Assembly: GCA_011322575.1 (NCBI GenBank)
Contig: DRMK01000067.1
Location: forward strand, 1-8,608
Direction of reading: 5' to 3'
From: Gammaproteobacteria bacterium
Lineage (GTDB): Bacteria; Pseudomonadota; Gammaproteobacteria; Thiohalospirales; Thiohalospiraceae
Length of the DNA: 8,608 nucleotides
The position numbers and the translations under genes were made by a program. Positions 1 to 7,102 of the stretch are shown here, piece after piece. Within the stretch, counting starts at the first letter, position 1. Each line of letters starts with the position of its first letter. Below the pieces are notes generated by a model that made no database searches, was not told the DNA's origin, and saw nothing but the letters and a program-made list of their open reading frames with translations.

Positions 1-368
1 GGCGCAAGGAGATCCCTCTCTATCGGGCGGAGCGCACGGTATTCGGTTTCGACCATGCGATGGTGGGGGCCTCCCTGTTGCGCCAATGGAACCTCCCCGA
101 ACCAATGGTGGAGGCGGTTGCCTGCCATCACGAACTGGGAGAGACCAAAACCGCCCCGAGGCTGAAGGCGGTAACCCATCTGGCGAATGTTTTCGCGAAT
201 TCTCTCAACCCCAGTTTGCTGCTATACCGCCAGTCCCTCGAGCCGGATGCCCAGGCATGGGAGATCCTTGGACTCGAGTCGGGCTCCGTGGATGAGGCCC
301 TGGACGATATCGAAAAGGAGATCAATGAGGCTATTTCCGCCTTCTCCCTGCAAAGCGGCGCTGCGTGA
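1..368 (+). CDS. HDOD/HD-like domain signalling protein, 3' end (partial)
   Basis: This is the C-terminal part of a protein whose start lies before the window. The reading frame begins at base 3, is open from there, and gives 121 residues before the TGA at 366-368. Visible residues 16-30 contain FDHAMVGASLLRQW, followed by NLPEPMVEAVACHHE. This pattern (Asp-His, then a Val-Gly helix, a Trp before LP, and a His-His-Glu) is typical of HDOD domains, which are HD-phosphohydrolase relatives usually without catalytic activity and used in signalling. The tail (about residues 95-121) is acidic and helical. HDOD proteins often take part in regulatory or chemotaxis-linked pathways, but the truncated N-terminus hides any partner domain, so the role cannot be read here. 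A terminator-like hairpin follows directly, so this gene is probably not part of the nos transcript. The ATG at 60 is an internal Met, not the start. Confidence 0.75.
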   Translation, partial: RKEIPLYRAERTVFGFDHAMVGASLLRQWNLPEPMVEAVACHHELGETKTAPRLKAVTHLANVFANSLNPSLLLYRQSLEPDAQAWEILGLESGSVDEALDDIEKEINEAISAFSLQSGAA

Positions 369-376
369 TACGTTTT

Positions 377-415
377 AGCGGGTCTTACCCACACGATTTG
401 GTGAAGACCCGTTTT
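377..415 (+). terminator. Probable Rho-independent terminator after the HDOD gene
   Basis: CGGGTCTT at 379-386 pairs perfectly with AAGACCCG at 404-411. The stem can continue inward by ACC (387-389) with GGT (400-402), leaving one bulged G at 403 and a 10-nt loop. TTTT (412-415) follows the stem. It starts nine bases after the HDOD stop codon, which is where a terminator would lie. The T-tract is short, so efficiency is uncertain. The octamer CGTTTTAG occurs on both sides of the hairpin, at 371-378 and 410-417. Confidence 0.6.
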
Positions 416-490
416 AGAACGTTGTGCCGCCCCTGCGGCCAACCGCCCTGCCCCTCCTTCACTCCAATACCATTGCTGCCAGTAGGTTAT

Positions 491-504
491 TTGACACAGG
501 TCAA
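491..504 (+). promoter_or_regulatory. FNR/DNR-family binding site upstream of nosZ
   Basis: TTGACACAGGTCAA is a perfect inverted repeat of TTGAC around a 4-nt spacer. It matches the FNR/CRP-family consensus TTGAT-N4-ATCAA with C/G at the fifth and tenth positions. Regulators of this kind (FNR/ANR for low oxygen, DNR/NNR for nitric oxide) control nos and other denitrification genes in many proteobacteria. The centre is at 497.5, 136 nt before the nosZ start. The sequence cannot tell which family member binds. Confidence 0.8.
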
Positions 505-526
505 GGCATTTGGCCCATACGCTACT

Positions 527-540
527 CATACTACCTCCCA
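527..540 (+). promoter_or_regulatory. Putative -10 element and start of the nosZ transcript
   Basis: CATACT at 527-532 shares four of six bases with TATAAT. A start near 539 would lie about 41.5 bases from the centre of the FNR-like box, the classic spacing of a class II activated promoter. There is no good -35 hexamer, as expected when the activator occupies that position. The resulting leader would be about 95 nt. The start point is inferred from geometry only. Confidence 0.45.
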
Positions 541-619
541 AGAAAACTGGTTGCAGGAGATGGTTACAGATCTGAAACGGAATGTTGCAATGATGTTTCT
601 GGATTGAGCTCATATGCTT

Positions 620-625
620 AGGAGG
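620..625 (+). promoter_or_regulatory. Strong ribosome binding site of nosZ
   Basis: AGGAGG lies 8 nt before the ATG at 634. It is the best Shine-Dalgarno in the window. It fixes the nosZ start and suggests a high rate of translation for this gene compared with nosR, nosD and nosF, whose sites are weak. Confidence 0.8.
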
Positions 626-633
626 ATTATTAA

Positions 634-2631
634 ATGAACAGTGATAACAAAAGGCAGTCTCTCACCGAGAGTCACAGCGAGCAAGCAGGATCCGGTGGGT
701 TGCAGGAGGAGGTGAGTCGTCGCAAATTCCTTGGCATGGCGGCCTTTACGGGACTCGCCGGTGCGGGGCTATCCGTCGGACTGGCATCCTGTGGCAAGGG
801 TCCTGAGAAAGGTGGAGGCGGTTCCGCTTCGCACACGGCAACCGCGCCCGCAGCCTCCGAAGCAGGTGGAGGGGGACTCTCCTATCATGTGGATCCAGGG
901 CAACTGGACACCTACTACTCCATGTACAGCGGCGGACACTCCGGAGAGGTACGCATCATTGGGGAACCGTCGGGGCGGGTGATAATGCGCATCCCGGTAT
1001 TCAATCCGGATCCCATGAGCGGTTGGGGTATCACCAACGAATCCAAGGCGATCCTGGGGACCAAGGAGGATGGCAGCCTCAAATATACTACCGGTGACAC
1101 CCATCACGTCCATGGCTCGTACAAGGACGGGACCTACGACGGCAAGTATTTCTGGGTAAACGACAAGATCCACTCGCGCATTGCACGTATCCGGGGAGAC
1201 GTGATGGTGTGCGACAAGATTACCGAGCTCCCCAATGTGCAGGGATTCCACGGTATCTTTCCCGACAAGCGGGATCCGGTGGATCCAAAGATTAACCACA
1301 CCACGAGGGTGTTCTGCGGCAGCGAATTCCGTATCCCCCACCCCAATGACGGCACCAATATGGAGGATACGGACGCCTATTACGGCCTGTTTACCTGCGT
1401 GGATGCGGAAACCATGGAGGTACGCTGGCAGGTCAAGGTGGACGGCAACATGGATCTGGTGGCTACCTCCTACGACGGCAAGCTGGCAGCGGTCAATCAG
1501 TACAATACCGAGAAAGGGGTGACTTTTTCCGGGATGATGTCCGCTGAACGGGACTCCTGCCTGTTTTTCAACATTGCCCGCATAGAGGAAGCGGTCAAGG
1601 CGGGCAAGGTGATCTCCAGTCCCGACGGCTCCAACGTGCCCATAGTGGATGGCACCAAGGCAGCCAACAGTGATCCCAAGACGGCCCTGACCTGTTATGT
1701 CCCGATCCCGAAGAGCCCGCATGGTGTAAATGCCAGTCCGGATGGCAAGTATTTTGTCTGCTCGGGCAAGCTCTCCCCTACCGCTTCGGTGATCGATTTG
1801 AGCCTGATTCTGAAATGGTTCGATGGGGAGCTGAAGGACCCGCGCGATGCGGTGGTGGCCGAGCCGGAGATCGGTCTGGGGCCGCTGCACACATCGTTTG
1901 ACGGCCGGGGCAACGCCTATACCACGCTGTTCCTCGACAGCCAGATCGTGAAGTGGAACGTGGAGGCCGCCATCAAGGCGTACAAGGGTGACAAGAATGC
2001 CAAGGTGATCATCGACAAAATCGATGTGCATTATCAGCCGGGTCACCTCAACGCTTCCATGAACGAGACCAAGGAGGCGGATGGCAAGTGGCTGGTGATC
2101 GGCAACAAGTTCTCCAAGGACCGCTTCCTGCCCGTGGGTCCGATGCATCCGGAGAACGAGCAGCTCATCGATATATCGGGTGAGAAGATGCGCCTGGTGC
2201 ACGAGGCTCCGGTCTATCCCGAGCCGCACGACTTCATCCTGATCAGGCGGGACGTCATCAAGACGCGCCAGATCTTCACCATGGATGAATTCCCACTTGC
2301 GGTCAAGGATCAGAAAGAGTCCAGGGTGGAGCGTAACGGCAACAAGGCCACCATATACCTCACCTCGATGGCGCCCGCCTACAGCCTGACCGAATTCAAG
2401 GTGAAACAGGGTGATGAGGTCACCATTATCCTGACCAACCACGACAAGGTCGAGGATCTGTGTCACGGCTTCGCCATACCCAAATACAACATCAACTTCG
2501 TAGTATCCCCGCAGGAGACCAAGTCGGTCACCTTCATCGCCGACAAGCCCGGGGTTTACTGGTGCTACTGTACGCACTTCTGCCACGCCCTCCATCTGGA
2601 GATGCGCAGTCGCCTGCTGGTAGAGCCGTAG
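634..2631 (+). CDS. nosZ: Nitrous oxide reductase, Tat-exported (clade I type)
   Basis: Catalyses two-electron reduction of N2O to N2 and water in the periplasm, the last step of denitrification; the family is a homodimer with a CuZ cluster and a binuclear CuA site. The protein has 665 residues, near the family's usual length. SRRKFLG (residues 28-34) is a twin-arginine signal, followed by a hydrophobic stretch ending LASC at 50-53 and a Gly/Ala/Ser-rich linker to about residue 81. The seven-bladed propeller carries seven histidines at the spacing of the CuZ ligands: H157, H158, H206, H363, H419, H471 and H532. The C-terminal cupredoxin domain has CuA ligands H611, C646, C650, H654 and M657. 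The residue that normally gives a backbone ligand, Trp, is His648. Two extra cysteines, C610 and C644, sit beside CuA ligands. The start is set by AGGAGG at 620-625. It is the first gene of the operon, ahead of nosR, and an FNR-like site lies upstream. Confidence 0.97.
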   Translation: MNSDNKRQSLTESHSEQAGSGGLQEEVSRRKFLGMAAFTGLAGAGLSVGLASCGKGPEKGGGGSASHTATAPAASEAGGGGLSYHVDPGQLDTYYSMYSGGHSGEVRIIGEPSGRVIMRIPVFNPDPMSGWGITNESKAILGTKEDGSLKYTTGDTHHVHGSYKDGTYDGKYFWVNDKIHSRIARIRGDVMVCDKITELPNVQGFHGIFPDKRDPVDPKINHTTRVFCGSEFRIPHPNDGTNMEDTDAYYGLFTCVDAETMEVRWQVKVDGNMDLVATSYDGKLAAVNQYNTEKGVTFSGMMSAERDSCLFFNIARIEEAVKAGKVISSPDGSNVPIVDGTKAANSDPKTALTCYVPIPKSPHGVNASPDGKYFVCSGKLSPTASVIDLSLILKWFDGELKDPRDAVVAEPEIGLGPLHTSFDGRGNAYTTLFLDSQIVKWNVEAAIKAYKGDKNAKVIIDKIDVHYQPGHLNASMNETKEADGKWLVIGNKFSKDRFLPVGPMHPENEQLIDISGEKMRLVHEAPVYPEPHDFILIRRDVIKTRQIFTMDEFPLAVKDQKESRVERNGNKATIYLTSMAPAYSLTEFKVKQGDEVTIILTNHDKVEDLCHGFAIPKYNINFVVSPQETKSVTFIADKPGVYWCYCTHFCHALHLEMRSRLLVEP

Positions 2632-2656
2632 CAGCAAGGGATTAACAGCTGTGAGT

Positions 2657-2680
2657 GGCGGGGAGTCTTATCTCCCCGCC
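2657..2680 (+). other. GC-rich hairpin just after nosZ
   Basis: GGCGGGGAG at 2657-2665 pairs perfectly with CTCCCCGCC at 2672-2680 around the loop TCTTAT. It begins 25 nt after the nosZ stop. The bases after it (TGCGCTCG) are not a T-tract, so it does not look like a full Rho-independent terminator. It could protect the 3' end of nosZ mRNA, reduce read-through into nosR, or be a processing site. Its function is inferred. Confidence 0.6.
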
Positions 2681-2695
2681 TGCGCTCGCGTCGTG

Positions 2696-2740
2696 CCTGG
2701 AGGAGGCATGGCAAACTGCCTCATGTTTTCTCGCTCCAGG
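2696..2740 (+). other. Two nested inverted repeats in the nosR leader
   Basis: An outer stem pairs CCTGGAG (2696-2702) with CTCCAGG (2734-2740). Directly inside it, GAGGCA (2703-2708) pairs with TGCCTC (2717-2722) around the 8-nt loop TGGCAAAC. Eleven unpaired bases, including TTTT at 2726-2729, lie between the inner and outer right arms. The structure ends about 40 nt before the chosen nosR start. The inner stem plus nearby T-run is weakly terminator-like. It may tune the amount of nosR-DFYL message relative to nosZ. Confidence 0.4.
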
Positions 2741-2781
2741 AAAGCGCCGCCCTGCTCCCATCCTGGAAACAGATAGGTATC

Positions 2782-4914
2782 TTGAGATTGTTTGCAAACC
2801 TTTTCTACGGCCTGTTACTGATTCTGTCTGGCATAACCTTCGCCCACGCCACCGCCTACGAGGCGCCACTTCCGGCAGAGCTTGCCACCGATCCGGACAT
2901 GTGCGCCTATGCTCCCTGCAAGGATGTGATCGTGGCCGACAGCTTCTCACCCCGCAAGGGCCGCCCTCCATACGTGGAGGCCAGCAAGAACGGAGAGCTG
3001 GTGGGCTATGTATTCCTGTCTACCGACATCGTGGACATTCCGGCATATTCGGGCAAGCCGGTGGTTACCCTGATCGGGATGGATACCAAGGGCATCATCA
3101 CCGGGGTCAAGATACTGCGCCACAGCGAACCGATCCTGCTGGTGGGGATACCCGAATCCGAGCTGATTGAGTTCATCAAGCAATATGTGGGCAAGTTTGC
3201 CGGCGACAAGGTGGAGATCGGCACGGCGCGCCAGAGCGAGGGATATATCGGTGTAGATGCCATCAGCGGCGCGACGGTGACGGTCATCGCCGAAAATCAG
3301 GTGATCATGCGCTGCGCCGTGGAGGTGGCAAAGCAGGTAGGAATCCTGGAGCCGGTGATCAGGCCCCAGGCCAGATTCCTGCCTCTCGAGGAGACGCGAG
3401 ACTGGAATACCCTGCTGCAGGAGGGGAGCATTCAGAGACTGACGGTAACACACGAAGACGTGGGTGAGGAGGATACAGGCAATCCCTACATTGATCTCTA
3501 TTTCGGCTATCTGAATGCGCCGGTAATCGGCAGAAGCATTCTGGGGGAAAGGGGTTACCAGAGGTTGATGGAGGACCTTGGCCCGGCGGATCACGCCATT
3601 TTCATCATCGCCAACGGGGACGCATCGTTCAAGGGTTCCGGTTTCGTTCGGGGCGGGATCTATGACCGCATCCAGGTGGCGCAGGATATGGAAACGGTAA
3701 CCTTCCGTGACACCGATTATCTCCCCCTCTACTACATCAAGGCGCCCGGAGCGCCCCAGTATCACGAGTCGGGCATATTTATCATCCGCAGCGAGAGCTT
3801 CAGCGCGGCCTATCCCTGGAAGCTGGTATTCCTAGCCAACCGGCAGAACCGGCAGACCAAGGACGTCAAGACCTTCATCAACTTCGATCGGGAGTACTGG
3901 ATCCCCGGCGCCTATCTGGAAGGTGGCAGGCCGGAGTACAAGCGGCCCGATCCCACCTGGCTTACGGTATGGAAATCCAGAAAGGCGGAGGTTGTCCTGT
4001 TCATCCTGTTGCTGGCAGCCATGACGCTCTTCTATCTGCTGCGCGACAGATGGGTGCGGCGCGCCAGCTACAGGGACAAGCGCTGGATCTCCATTCCCAA
4101 GTACCTGTTCTGGATCAGCAGCCTGGGGTTCGTGGGCTACTATGCCATGGCGCAGCCTAGCATTACCCACGTTATGACCTGGTTCCACTCCCTCATCTAC
4201 GGCTGGAAATGGGAGCTGTTTCTCACCGATCCCCTCATCTTCATCTTCTGGTGGTTCATCATCATCACCCTGTTCATCTGGGGACGCGGCCTGTTCTGCG
4301 GCTGGCTCTGTCCCTACGGAGCGCTGCACGAGCTTACCTTCAAGGTGGCGGGCGCCCTGGGCCTGAAGCGCTATCAGTTCGCCCTGCCCATGAGATGGCA
4401 CGACCGACTCAAATGGCTCAAGTACATAATATTCCTCGGCCTGCTGCTGATCTCCTTCTACTCCATGGGACTGGCGGAAAAACTGGCCGAGGTTGAGCCG
4501 TTCAAGACCACCTTCCTGACCGGAGTCTGGAGCCGCTCGTGGCCCTTCATTCTCTACTGGCTGATTCTGTTCGGGCTGGCGATGCTGATGGAGCGCCCGT
4601 TCTGCAAATATCTCTGTCCGCTCGGCGCGGGCCTGGCTATCCCCTCCACCATCCGCCTGTTCCCCCTGAAGCGCAAGCAGGAGTGCCAGACCTGTCACGC
4701 CTGCGCCAATGACTGCGGTTCCCTGGCCATTGACGAGCAAGGCAGGATCGATCAGCGGGAGTGCATGCTTTGTCAAAACTGCATGATTCTGTATTATGAC
4801 GACCACGCCTGCCCTCCCCTCTCCCAGGAACGGAAGCGGCGCGCGAAGGCCAACCTGCCGCTCACGGAAATCGGTTCGGATGGCTATTTTGTTCCGATAA
4901 ACGAGATCAAATGA
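2782..4914 (+). CDS. nosR: NosR, membrane flavo-iron-sulfur protein for N2O reduction
   Basis: NosR is needed for nosZ expression and N2O reduction in vivo and is thought to pass electrons from the quinol pool to NosZ. The 710-residue protein shows the full architecture: a signal peptide (about 1-25), a periplasmic FMN-binding domain with SGAT at 162-165 (T165 is the expected covalent FMN site), and a membrane part from about 403 to 605. It has two CxxxCP motifs (C506/C510 and C608/C612) and two C-terminal ferredoxin-type [4Fe-4S] sets (C635, C638, C641, C645 and C661, C664, C667, C677). There is no ATG upstream in this frame back to the nosZ stop. TTG at 2782 gives a good signal peptide; TTG at 2788 is about as likely, because AGGT at 2775-2778 is better spaced for it. 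It lies downstream of nosZ, the reverse of the usual order, and its end overlaps nosD by 4 nt (ATGA). No flavin transferase (apbE/nosX) is seen here. Confidence 0.95.
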   Translation: MRLFANLFYGLLLILSGITFAHATAYEAPLPAELATDPDMCAYAPCKDVIVADSFSPRKGRPPYVEASKNGELVGYVFLSTDIVDIPAYSGKPVVTLIGMDTKGIITGVKILRHSEPILLVGIPESELIEFIKQYVGKFAGDKVEIGTARQSEGYIGVDAISGATVTVIAENQVIMRCAVEVAKQVGILEPVIRPQARFLPLEETRDWNTLLQEGSIQRLTVTHEDVGEEDTGNPYIDLYFGYLNAPVIGRSILGERGYQRLMEDLGPADHAIFIIANGDASFKGSGFVRGGIYDRIQVAQDMETVTFRDTDYLPLYYIKAPGAPQYHESGIFIIRSESFSAAYPWKLVFLANRQNRQTKDVKTFINFDREYWIPGAYLEGGRPEYKRPDPTWLTVWKSRKAEVVLFILLLAAMTLFYLLRDRWVRRASYRDKRWISIPKYLFWISSLGFVGYYAMAQPSITHVMTWFHSLIYGWKWELFLTDPLIFIFWWFIIITLFIWGRGLFCGWLCPYGALHELTFKVAGALGLKRYQFALPMRWHDRLKWLKYIIFLGLLLISFYSMGLAEKLAEVEPFKTTFLTGVWSRSWPFILYWLILFGLAMLMERPFCKYLCPLGAGLAIPSTIRLFPLKRKQECQTCHACANDCGSLAIDEQGRIDQRECMLCQNCMILYYDDHACPPLSQERKRRAKANLPLTEIGSDGYFVPINEIK

Positions 4915-6173
4915 GCGAGATAATTTGCAGGAATATAATAATATTTCTGTTCCTGCTGTACGGTTCACCCTCCTTGGCCGCCAAGGAGTGGACGGTAGCT
5001 CCGGGAGAGAGCCTGTCGGCCGCGGTTCAGGCCGCCGCGCCGGGAGATGTCATCTCCGTCGAGCGCGGCTACTACAGGGACAACCTGGTCATCGACAAGC
5101 CGCTGGTCCTGCGCGGATTGAACCGCCCTACCCTGAGCGGCGGCAACCGGGACGATGTCATCCGCATCAAGGCGAAGGACGTGGTCATCGAGGGGTTCAT
5201 AATCCGGGACAGCGGCACGGATCTCACCGCCCAGAATGCCGGGATCTATGTGGAACCGGGGGCCGACAGGGCGATAATCCGCAACAACGACCTGACCTAC
5301 AACCTTTTCGGCACATGGATCGAAGGGGTGGACGGCGTACGGGTGATCAACAATCTCATCACCGGCAAGCGTGACCTGCGTTCCGCCGACCGTGGCAACG
5401 GGATCCAGCTCTACAACACCACCAACGCCAGGATCATCGACAACAACATCAGCTTCTGCCGTGACGCCATATACGTGGACATCACCTACGACGCGGTATT
5501 CCGCGGCAACAGGCTACACCATCTGCGCTACGGCACCCACTACATGAACTCCCACAACAACCTGTGGGAGAACAACGAGAGCTATCTCAACCGGGGCGGA
5601 CTGGCGCTCATGATGGTGCGCAACCAGGTTGTGCGCAACAATGTGGCCTGGGGCAACACCGATCACGGCATCCTGCTGCGCACCATGCAGGACTCCACCC
5701 TCGAGAACAACGTGGTGGCCAGAAACGGCAAGGGTTTCTTCATTTACGACGCCGAGTACAACACCGTAAGGAACAATCTGATAATCAACAACCGGATAGG
5801 GATCCACCTGTGGGCCGGCTCCATCCACAACGATGTGCAAGGGAACGATTTCATCCAGAACAGGAATCAGGTACGCTACGTTGCCGCGCATGACGAGGAG
5901 TGGCGCAACAACTACTGGAGCAACTATGTGGGATGGGATCGCGATGCGGACGGTTTTGGCGATGTTCCCTACGAGGCAAACGACCTGGTGGACCGCCTGA
6001 TATGGAAATTTCCCTACATGAAACTGCTGATGAGCAGCCCCGCGGTGCAGACGCTGCGCATGGTGGCCCGGCAGTTTCCCCTGCTGCGCTCGCCCAGCAT
6101 CGTGGATCCCGGGCCGAGGATGCAGCCACTACACACCGACTGGGGCCGCTGGTTTGAACGAACCCTTGATTGA
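4911..6173 (+). CDS. nosD: NosD, periplasmic beta-helix copper-site maturation protein
   Basis: NosD works with the NosFY ABC transporter in building the CuZ centre of NosZ and is thought to interact with the copper chaperone NosL. The protein has 420 residues. An N-terminal signal peptide (hydrophobic residues 9-17, likely cleavage after SLAA at 24) sends it to the periplasm. Residues of about 80-320 form a right-handed parallel beta-helix of the CASH type, seen as repeated Asn-rich turns such as NNDLTYN (125-131), NNLITG, DNNISF, NNVAWGN, NNVVARN and NNLIINN. The C-terminal region has the family's NNYWSNY (333-339), DRDADGFGDVPYE (343-355) and the SPAVQTL segment (376-382). The ATG overlaps the nosR stop (ATGA at 4911-4914) and there is no strong Shine-Dalgarno, which suggests translational coupling. 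The 3' end overlaps nosF by 20 nt. The first 15 or so codons are AT-rich compared with the rest. Confidence 0.95.
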   Translation: MSEIICRNIIIFLFLLYGSPSLAAKEWTVAPGESLSAAVQAAAPGDVISVERGYYRDNLVIDKPLVLRGLNRPTLSGGNRDDVIRIKAKDVVIEGFIIRDSGTDLTAQNAGIYVEPGADRAIIRNNDLTYNLFGTWIEGVDGVRVINNLITGKRDLRSADRGNGIQLYNTTNARIIDNNISFCRDAIYVDITYDAVFRGNRLHHLRYGTHYMNSHNNLWENNESYLNRGGLALMMVRNQVVRNNVAWGNTDHGILLRTMQDSTLENNVVARNGKGFFIYDAEYNTVRNNLIINNRIGIHLWAGSIHNDVQGNDFIQNRNQVRYVAAHDEEWRNNYWSNYVGWDRDADGFGDVPYEANDLVDRLIWKFPYMKLLMSSPAVQTLRMVARQFPLLRSPSIVDPGPRMQPLHTDWGRWFERTLD

Positions 6174-7101
6174 GGTCCACCGGGTCACCAAACGCTATGG
6201 CGAGGTCTTGGCGGTGGAGGAGGCATCCCTCTCCATCCGCAAGGGTGAGATCTTCAGCCTGATCGGCCACAACGGCGCGGGCAAGAGCACCCTGTTCAAG
6301 ATGATGCTGGGCCTGCTCCAGCCTGACAGCGGAGAGATCCGGATCCAGGGCGAGGCCATCACCGGGGAGCGCTTCCGCCAGGTGCGGCGCGGCATCGGCT
6401 ACCTGCCCGAAAACGTGGTGTTCTATGACCACCTCAGCGGCCGGGAGACCATGCGCTTTCTGGGTGCGCTGAAGGGCGCCGATCCCGGTACCATAATGCC
6501 CCTGCTGAAGAAGGTGGGGCTGGAGGAGGCAGCTAGCCGGCCGGTGCGCGGCTACTCCAAGGGTATGCGCCAGCGGCTGGGATTCGCCCAGGCGCTGCTG
6601 GGAGAGCCCCGCATCCTGTTTCTGGATGAACCCACCACCGGCCTGGATCCGGCAGGGATCCGCGAGTTCTATCTGTTCCTCAAGGAGCTCAGGGAGCAGG
6701 GGGTGACCATGGTGCTCTCCTCCCACAACCTGGCCCAGATCCAGGAGCAGGTGGACCGCATCGCCCTCATGAAGACAGGCAAAATCCTTACGGCCGGCTC
6801 GGTGCACGAGCTGCGCGAACAGCTGAACCTCCCGATTCTGATCCAGGTATCGCTGGAGAAGCCGGACATGGAATCGCTGCGCGACGCCCTGGCCCGCTTT
6901 CCGGAGTGCGGGCTCACCCCTGACCACGGCTCGGCCACCATCCGCTGTGACCGGCGGCAAAAGATGCCCCTGCTCACCGCTCTCTCGGAACTGCAGGGGA
7001 TCAGGGACATCACCATTCAGGAGCCCTCCCTGGAGGATCTGTTCCTTGGGTACGTGGAGAGCCCCGAGATCTCCGGCAAGCGGGAGGCCAAGGTGGTTTG
7101 A
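6154..7101 (+). CDS. nosF: NosF, ABC transporter ATPase for NosZ copper-site assembly
   Basis: Cytoplasmic ATPase that drives the NosDFY complex needed to make active CuZ; the cargo has been debated (a sulfur species or mechanical coupling to NosD and NosL). The 315-residue protein has Walker A GHNGAGKS (38-45), a Q-loop region YLPENVVFYDHLSG (83-96) with Glu at the usual Gln position, which as I recall it is normal for NosF, signature SKGMRQR (135-141), Walker B ILFLDEP (154-160) with the D-loop TGLDP, and the switch His191. Residues of about 225-315 form the extra C-terminal domain seen in this ABC type. The TTG start at 6154 has GGGG at 6142-6145 as a weak ribosome site and overlaps the end of nosD by 20 nt. 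TTG at 6166 is an alternative. It ends one base before nosY. Confidence 0.95.
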   Translation: MNEPLIEVHRVTKRYGEVLAVEEASLSIRKGEIFSLIGHNGAGKSTLFKMMLGLLQPDSGEIRIQGEAITGERFRQVRRGIGYLPENVVFYDHLSGRETMRFLGALKGADPGTIMPLLKKVGLEEAASRPVRGYSKGMRQRLGFAQALLGEPRILFLDEPTTGLDPAGIREFYLFLKELREQGVTMVLSSHNLAQIQEQVDRIALMKTGKILTAGSVHELREQLNLPILIQVSLEKPDMESLRDALARFPECGLTPDHGSATIRCDRRQKMPLLTALSELQGIRDITIQEPSLEDLFLGYVESPEISGKREAKVV

Positions 7102-7102
7102 G

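Noticed and set aside
410..420. GTTTTAGAAC resembling the start of a type II CRISPR repeat
   Set aside because: There is one copy, no spacers and no cas genes; it is part of the terminator tail.
365..607. Possible 80-residue gene between the HDOD gene and nosZ
   Set aside because: It crosses the terminator, the FNR-like box and the presumed promoter, has no ribosome site, and its product has no recognisable features.
560..607. Possible 15-codon leader peptide in the nosZ 5' UTR (ATG at 560)
   Set aside because: AGGAG (555-559) abuts the ATG with no spacing, and the peptide has no run of a regulatory amino acid that would suggest attenuation.
769..2637. Long open frame (622 codons) antisense to nosZ
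   Set aside because: It mirrors nosZ codon bias: a GC-rich gene with few TTA, CTA or TCA codons in that register leaves the opposite strand open. The translation has no recognisable domain and nosZ itself is unmistakable.
2790..2799. Perfect 10-bp palindrome GTTTGCAAAC at the nosR start
   Set aside because: It lies inside the first codons of nosR, is short, and does not match a regulator consensus I know; chance is likely.
2655..3170. Open frame of 171 codons overlapping the nosR start
   Set aside because: It is in another frame from nosR, has no domain character, and nosR motifs account for the region.
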